Source of the DNA: Undaria pinnatifida
Taxonomy: Eukaryota > Sar > Phaeophyceae > Laminariales > Alariaceae
Direction of reading: 5' to 3'
Assembly (NCBI GenBank): GCA_012845835.1
Contig: JABAKD010000002.1
Coordinates: 20,722,129-20,786,128 of the forward strand
DNA: 64,000 nucleotides
Below are positions 59,001-64,000 of this stretch, piece by piece. The first letter of the stretch is position 1. The number at the start of each line of letters is the position of its first letter. The notes below the pieces were generated by a model. That model was not told where the DNA came from, did not search any database, and worked only from the letters and a program-made list of their open reading frames with translations. Position numbers and translations under genes: made by a program.

Positions 59001-62000
59001 TCGACGCATCGACGGGGCAGATCAAACGGCGAACTTTCCAGCAGACACAGGGTCGTGAGATCACGGCCTTCTGCATGGACGCGCGGCACAAGAAAGCTGT
59101 GGTGGGAGACCAGAGAGGCGGCCTGCGCGGATACGACGTAGTCACCGGCAGGTGGATCATGTCGGCCACGCCGCACCGCTCGGAGGTATCGGCACTGCTG
59201 TTCATTGACGACGACGACGTCTTTATCAGCGCGGGGTGGGACAGGACGATTCAAGTACACGACGCCAGAGTCCGCTCGTGCTCTGCTGCCCGTCCGCCAA
59301 GCCCGCCGCACGATCCGGCGGAGCAGCCACCCGTCGGGCACAGGTCTGCAGCGTTGCTTAGGTCTGTTGTCGACGCCCACGATGGAGACATCACCCTCAT
59401 GGCGGCGTCGTCGCGCCTCGGGCTATTGGCAACAGCTTCCAACGACCTCACCGTGCGGGTGAGGTGATGTAGATGCCGAAACGGATGCGTCAATTATCTC
59501 AGACCTCTGAAAACGTAATGTCACCCGATTTCGAGCATGTGAACGGGTTGGGGCGTGTCGAGCTTGTTATGTTTCTGTCGCTCTCGAGACGGTTGTTTAC
59601 TTTCCTCTCTCGCGGCGGGTTTCTTCTCTAGGCTGTATACTTTAATGGACTGTTGAATTCCAGGTTGTGCGCAGGCACAGGCGGGGATGTCGAGCATCGT
59701 TTGCTGCTCGCTGTACGGGCAGACATACCGCGACTGATAGTTGCTGTTAGTCGCAGAACGAACCGCTTTTTCAGGAACCCACTACGTACACAAACTGCGT
59801 CATGTTTATTGGCCGTGGGGGTTAATTAGACAGATCACCCGCAGTGATAATAATTTTGTGCTCGAGTGCTTCCTTCTGCCCGTCTTGCAGAGTGCAAAAC
59901 TCGAGGCTATCACCTGTTGGGGTTTGTGCGGCAGAAATTGACGGCATTCGAGACATGTTCTCCTTGTTGCGCGAGCGCCGAGCTTGCGTCCTGTTAGTTT
60001 GTTGAACTGCGGTGTGTCTCGGCAGTGGTGTATCATTAACTAGCGTTTCCCCGTTATATGCAGGGCAACTACTTGACGACCTTGTGCTCACCCTTATCTC
60101 TCGCGCGCCGCCTCGTCCAACGCAAACTCTTCCGGTGGGGTGTGCACGCAAGTGCAGGTCTGGGACTACGGCCTCCTGCGGCTGGAGGAAGTCATCGTGG
60201 CTCATAGGCAAGAAATCACGTGCGTTAGCTTCCTCGACCCGCTTCCCTGCCTTGCCACCGCAGACATGACGGGCAAGGTACTAATATGGGCCACCCGGCC
60301 CCATATTAACGCCAAAAGCCTCCTACTGGTCATCCGCAACACCGTCATCACGGCGGGAGGCATGGTTGGCAAGGCTGGGGACTCGGGGGGTCACGCTCGG
60401 GTTCAGCGGAGAGTCTCGCCGATTCCGGTCACCTGCATCACTTTCCGCCATGCAACTGCTGTTGACACAGACGCCGTCGTCCGAGGGACACCGCAGCCAG
60501 AGGTGCCACCAGAACGGGCGATAAGCGGCAAGGAGGCTGACGAGGCCGAGCCCGAAGTATCTCCACAGCCGCCACCGCGGCAGTCAGTAGAGGCAAGAAA
60601 ACTGCGGCTCTCGACCGAGCCCTCACCGTCGCCTCCCGAGATCAGCAGTACGCTTTTTACCGGCGACGAGCTCGGGTCGATCAAGGCGTGGGACGTGACC
60701 GGTGTTCTTCTCGACAAGATCGGTCCCACCACCTGCGTTGCAAGTCGCACCGAGGACAAGGCTACTTCTCCATCCTCTTTGGGTGGCAGGAAGACCCACC
60801 AGTCCGTATATCATCGACCGGGTCCCCTGGATGGCGTGGCGCTACAGGCCGCTCTTCGATTCACAGAACTAATCGAAATTTCCAAGGCGTTGCGACGAGG
60901 GGATGACCTAGCACCCCCTCGGCCGGAGGAAGACAGGAACAATCTCCATGTTAAAGGGCGTGTGGGCAGCAGAACTCAAGCGGGGGAAAAAAGCGCGAAA
61001 CCGGTTAACGCAAAATCATTTGCGCGAGACCAGGGCACCAGAAGTATTGCAGAAAGTTCCTCAGATCGTTCAGTGGTCGGTGCGACTACTGCTAGCGGAC
61101 AGTCTCGCAATCGCTACCGGGCCGCTCGTCGCAGACACGTGCATGACTCGAAGATACACGCGGGGAAAGTAAGAGAAGCTCCGATCACGGCGCAACCTAG
61201 AGTCTCGTTTAACGTGTGCAACGGAAAACATCATGCGGGTCCGGAGTCAGGGACCCAGAAAGATGTGGAGGCCGTGCTTAACGCTGAAGTGGACACCATC
61301 TCCCCCGTCAAATCGTGGGCGGGACATGAGAATAGCGTAACTTCCATGAAGGTCTGTTTGTCACTCAAGTCTTAGGGTTGACTCCACTAAGCTGATATAT
61401 GATCGCGCCTTCGTTTTGTGGGCTGGGATTGCGCTCGGTATTTACAGCTGCGTTTTCTCGCCGTTCCAGGCACTGTTGTGGGTTTGTTTCCTCCTTTTTC
61501 TGGCGCCTTATTGCTGCTCTCAGTTTAGCCCAAGCGCCCGGATTTCTTCATGCGAGGACGCCCTCCTTCTGCCCAGATGACAACGAAGCGTTTTCTTGCA
61601 AGAAGGAAGGCGAGAGAGTGCTCGCAGAAACTCGCACATGCACCTACGAACACAGGACTATATCGTTTTCGTCAGGGTCTCTTTTCTGAGGCGTCGTCGC
61701 ACTCTAAACGAGCCCAACTAAATAAACGTTACGGCCGTTTCACCCCGAGACAGACACGACATCGCCGAACCTATATAGTCCTGCCCAAGCACCAACATTC
61801 TGGGGCTCAGGAGCCAACAGGATGTGGTAATCATGAATCCCAACCCTCACCTGCTTCTTCGCTTTTACCGCCACCACTCTTGTTTGCTATGTTTTCTGTG
61901 CGCATGCCTCCCAAGATGATTATCTGTCCCCCCAGCATAATCACCGGATCACTCGACGGCTCCGCACGCCTCTTCTCCCTGGAGGGATTCTTGCTCGGAG

Positions 62001-63976
62001 TGATTATAGACCAAGAAGCCGGCGGCAAGGCGCCTTGGCTCTTTCGACCCCCGCCGCAGGGACGCAAGATGGAGGCAAGCGCCCGAGCCGCCGCCCTTGA
62101 GGAGAAGCTAAGAAGCGTGCGTCGGACGGAGAGAGGGACATTCCCTCCGACCTTCGCCGGCGACGCGGATTTCTCAGGTGACCCAAGACCCCGGGATCGG
62201 TGGACAGATTCGGTGCGGATGAGTCCCCAGCTTCGGGCTCCCGCGAAAGGCTGTGGGTTTGGAACGACGTCGACCGTTTCAGAGGCGGAGCGCTCTGGAC
62301 TGCGGCAAAGAGATGGAGAGGAAGGCGGCTTTTCAGCCGATGGCTCCGCCAGCAGAGCGGCGGGGGAGATGGGGGGCGAGATAACAGAGAGGGTAAGTAT
62401 ATTGCAGCCGTGTCCCAATACCTCCGCCGTGTGCTTATCCAGAGTCAAGGAACTCGCGCAGCAGGTGCGAGTTGTGGCGCCCGTGGAGCTCGATGTGGAG
62501 AGTGAGAGGCAGCAGGGGTCGCAGGAGAGTATAGACGAAACACTTTTGAGCGAGGCTCGAGAGCGGTACCATTCACCGGGCGACATTTCGTCGCCAACGT
62601 CCCGCCCGACAAGCAGAGGAGGGGGTGATCGCGATCGCCAGCGCGCCCTGCATGCCACGCGAACGTCAAGAGAGGCTTGGGAGCAACCAACTCCCGGTAA
62701 AATGAACGTTAATCTCAGCGCTGAGCACCAGCGGAAGCACGCGAAGCGAACGCGAAGTGTGCTTCAGTTCTTGTCGAGTAGCATCAACCGCACGGGGGGT
62801 CGGGTGGGCGTCGCCGAACAGGGTTGTCGTCGGCCTTCAACAGCCCAGCCGCAGGGGAGCGCGGCAGAAAGGGCACGGGCGCAGCGCGCAAAGGGAGACG
62901 TTTGCCGAAGACCTTCCACAAGTTCGGGCGTGCGAGCAAACAATCCAAATGCTTTATCACACAAGAACGAAAACAAAGAAGTGCTCAGAGATTCTGGGCA
63001 AGACGTCGTGGGCAGAAATCCTGCAATGGCAGTGGGGCTGACAAGTAGCTCCCCAGCGTCGGCGCTCGGTGATGGTGTCGTGATGATGGCACCAAACTTG
63101 ACGTTGCGGCTTGGCGTCAACTGTCCCAAGCCTTCGACAAAGAAAAGTGGCGGAGCGCGAGATCAAGGCTCTGCAAGAGTTAGAGGCGGTGCGATACCGC
63201 CGACCCAGAGGTCGGCCGCAACTGCCGCGTCAGGATTATCGAACATGACAACCGGTGCCGAGTTTTCAAGAAAACATTCCGCCGAGCGGCGACATCGACG
63301 GATGGACGACATCTTGGACGGTGTTCGTCGGATCGGGCTGCCCGAGGAGACCTCCCCGCCCCCATTCAGAAGCAATCACGGTGGTTCGGGCCTGGGGGGT
63401 GGTCAGAACTCGTCGACCGTCGAATCGTTGGAGATGGCGGGGGGAGAGCGCGAGGAGGCTGTTACTTCCGTCGTTGTCTCCACCCGCGTGCGCGAGGTTC
63501 TGTCAAGGTTCGACAGGCTTGTCAACGACGACGAGTACAACCGGGACGGGTCCACCGACCCGAACGACCAGGGGGGTAACTTTGTCGGAAACTTTATTCC
63601 CAAAGGACGCCGCCGACGAAGCGTGCGCATCGCGGCGAGGCAGGCGGCGATTAGGCACCACGAGCGGTACCGCCACGCTCAAAGATTCAACCTGACCACT
63701 TTGCAGGAAACGCAGCAGCGTAGACAGGAGGCAATGGTGGGCCTGACCGGACCGAGCGGGGAGCGCTTTGGCCCTTACAGCCTCGACGACGTACTGGACT
63801 TCCAGACGTTCGCGCATTACCTGAGCGCACAGGGCGCCGACCACATGACTTTGAGGGGGCTGATGGACAACCCTGGTATTCAGGCCGATCCGTACTCTCA
63901 CGCACTTCTACAGGAGCTCGCACGGTCGCGGGTGCTCGAGTGGAACCGAGCTCTATCGTTTGAGGAGCTCATGCAG
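54694..63976 (+). CDS. EF-hand/WD40 protein, WDR49 (CFAP337)-like; 3' end outside window
   Basis: Seven exons: 54694-55146, 56976-57224, 57504-57855, 58128-58207, 58529-59458, 60158-61351 and 61916-63976, with a donor (CAG/GTACGG) just before the window edge. Phases are 0 except intron 3 (phase 1), giving about 1773 aa so far. Exon 1 holds an EF-hand-like loop DVDSAGVIDWVDF, then YIDRSSHCHE. Exons 2-7 encode at least ten WD40 blades (for example GYLTVWEID, DGKVVMWNL, GSFRIWDIR, NDLTVR/VWDYG across a splice, and GSLDGSARLFSLEG). The last exon continues as about 650 mostly disordered, Arg/Ser/Gly-rich residues ending in helices. EF-hand followed by two WD40 domains is the WDR49/WDR64 architecture; WDR49 is CFAP337, an axonemal protein, which fits a flagellated-gamete alga. 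The first Met is 54703, but the T-rich acceptor at 54693 implies an upstream exon. The exon 2 end could be 57194 instead. Confidence 0.85.
55185..55560 (+). repeat. (TAG)n trinucleotide microsatellite, interrupted
   Basis: Over 300 bp of AGT/TAG repeats with GGT variants in the 1829-bp intron 1 of the WD40 gene. Thr/Tyr/Leu homopolymer ORFs on the minus strand come from this repeat. Confidence 0.9.
55930..56075 (+). repeat. (GTT)n trinucleotide microsatellite
   Basis: GTT repeats with a few interruptions, in the same intron as the TAG repeat. Not coding. Confidence 0.9.
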
Positions 63977-64000
63977 GTACGGCGTGAGAGGCGACGCGAC

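Noticed and set aside
61831-62658. 275-codon minus-strand Ser-rich ORF
   Set aside because: Shadow of WD40-gene exon 7, whose plus frame is open and continues a WD40 blade.

Overview
This window is nuclear DNA from an intron-rich eukaryote. I infer a stramenopile, most likely a brown alga (Ectocarpus-like). The reasons are GC-rich exons split by GT-AG introns averaging roughly 0.7 kb (mostly phase 0), neighbouring genes that mostly alternate strand, abundant simple repeats and poly(C) runs, and the gene set (a Shewanella-like PPP phosphatase and a WDR49/CFAP337-type axonemal WD40 protein). The species is inference. No bacterial operons, CRISPR arrays or rRNA genes are visible, and I recognised no tRNA.

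Six genes could be rebuilt exon by exon from matching splice phases and family motifs. (1) <1-4005 (+): C-terminal 984 residues of a large helical-repeat protein, possibly focadhesin/RST1-like. (2) 13001-5911 (-): M1 zinc aminopeptidase, 5 exons, 1438 aa. (3) 17861-20801 (+): ankyrin-like/coiled-coil protein, 4 exons, 297 aa. (4) 29789-23580 (-): Shewanella-like PPP-family phosphatase, 7 exons, 412 aa. (5) 50160-48013 (-): ZNHIT1/SWC6-type HIT zinc-finger protein, 3 exons, 136 aa. (6) 54694->63976 (+): EF-hand/WD40 protein of the WDR49 (CFAP337) group, at least 7 exons and about 1770 aa, running off the window. Genes 1 to 4 alternate +,-,+,- with convergent 3' ends at 4.0/5.9 kb and 20.8/23.6 kb.

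The 18 kb between genes 4 and 5 (29.8-48.0 kb) has no gene I can support. It is a patchwork of repeats: a 336-bp tandem duplication, a 284-bp satellite, roughly 270-bp higher-order repeats, a dispersed family with copies in both orientations, strand-biased poly(C) tracts, and a 3.5-kb foldback-like cluster of degenerate protein-coding modules at 43.0-46.5 kb. A second inverted-repeat element, with a 41-bp minisatellite inside it, separates genes 5 and 6 (50.8-53.4 kb).

The genes are unrelated housekeeping, regulatory and axonemal functions, not a pathway. I found no convincing novel multi-gene system. The strongest oddities are an M1 peptidase with LGMEN in place of the GxMEN exopeptidase motif and very large low-complexity inserts, the >1770-aa WD40/EF-hand protein with a long disordered tail, and the two inverted-repeat elements.
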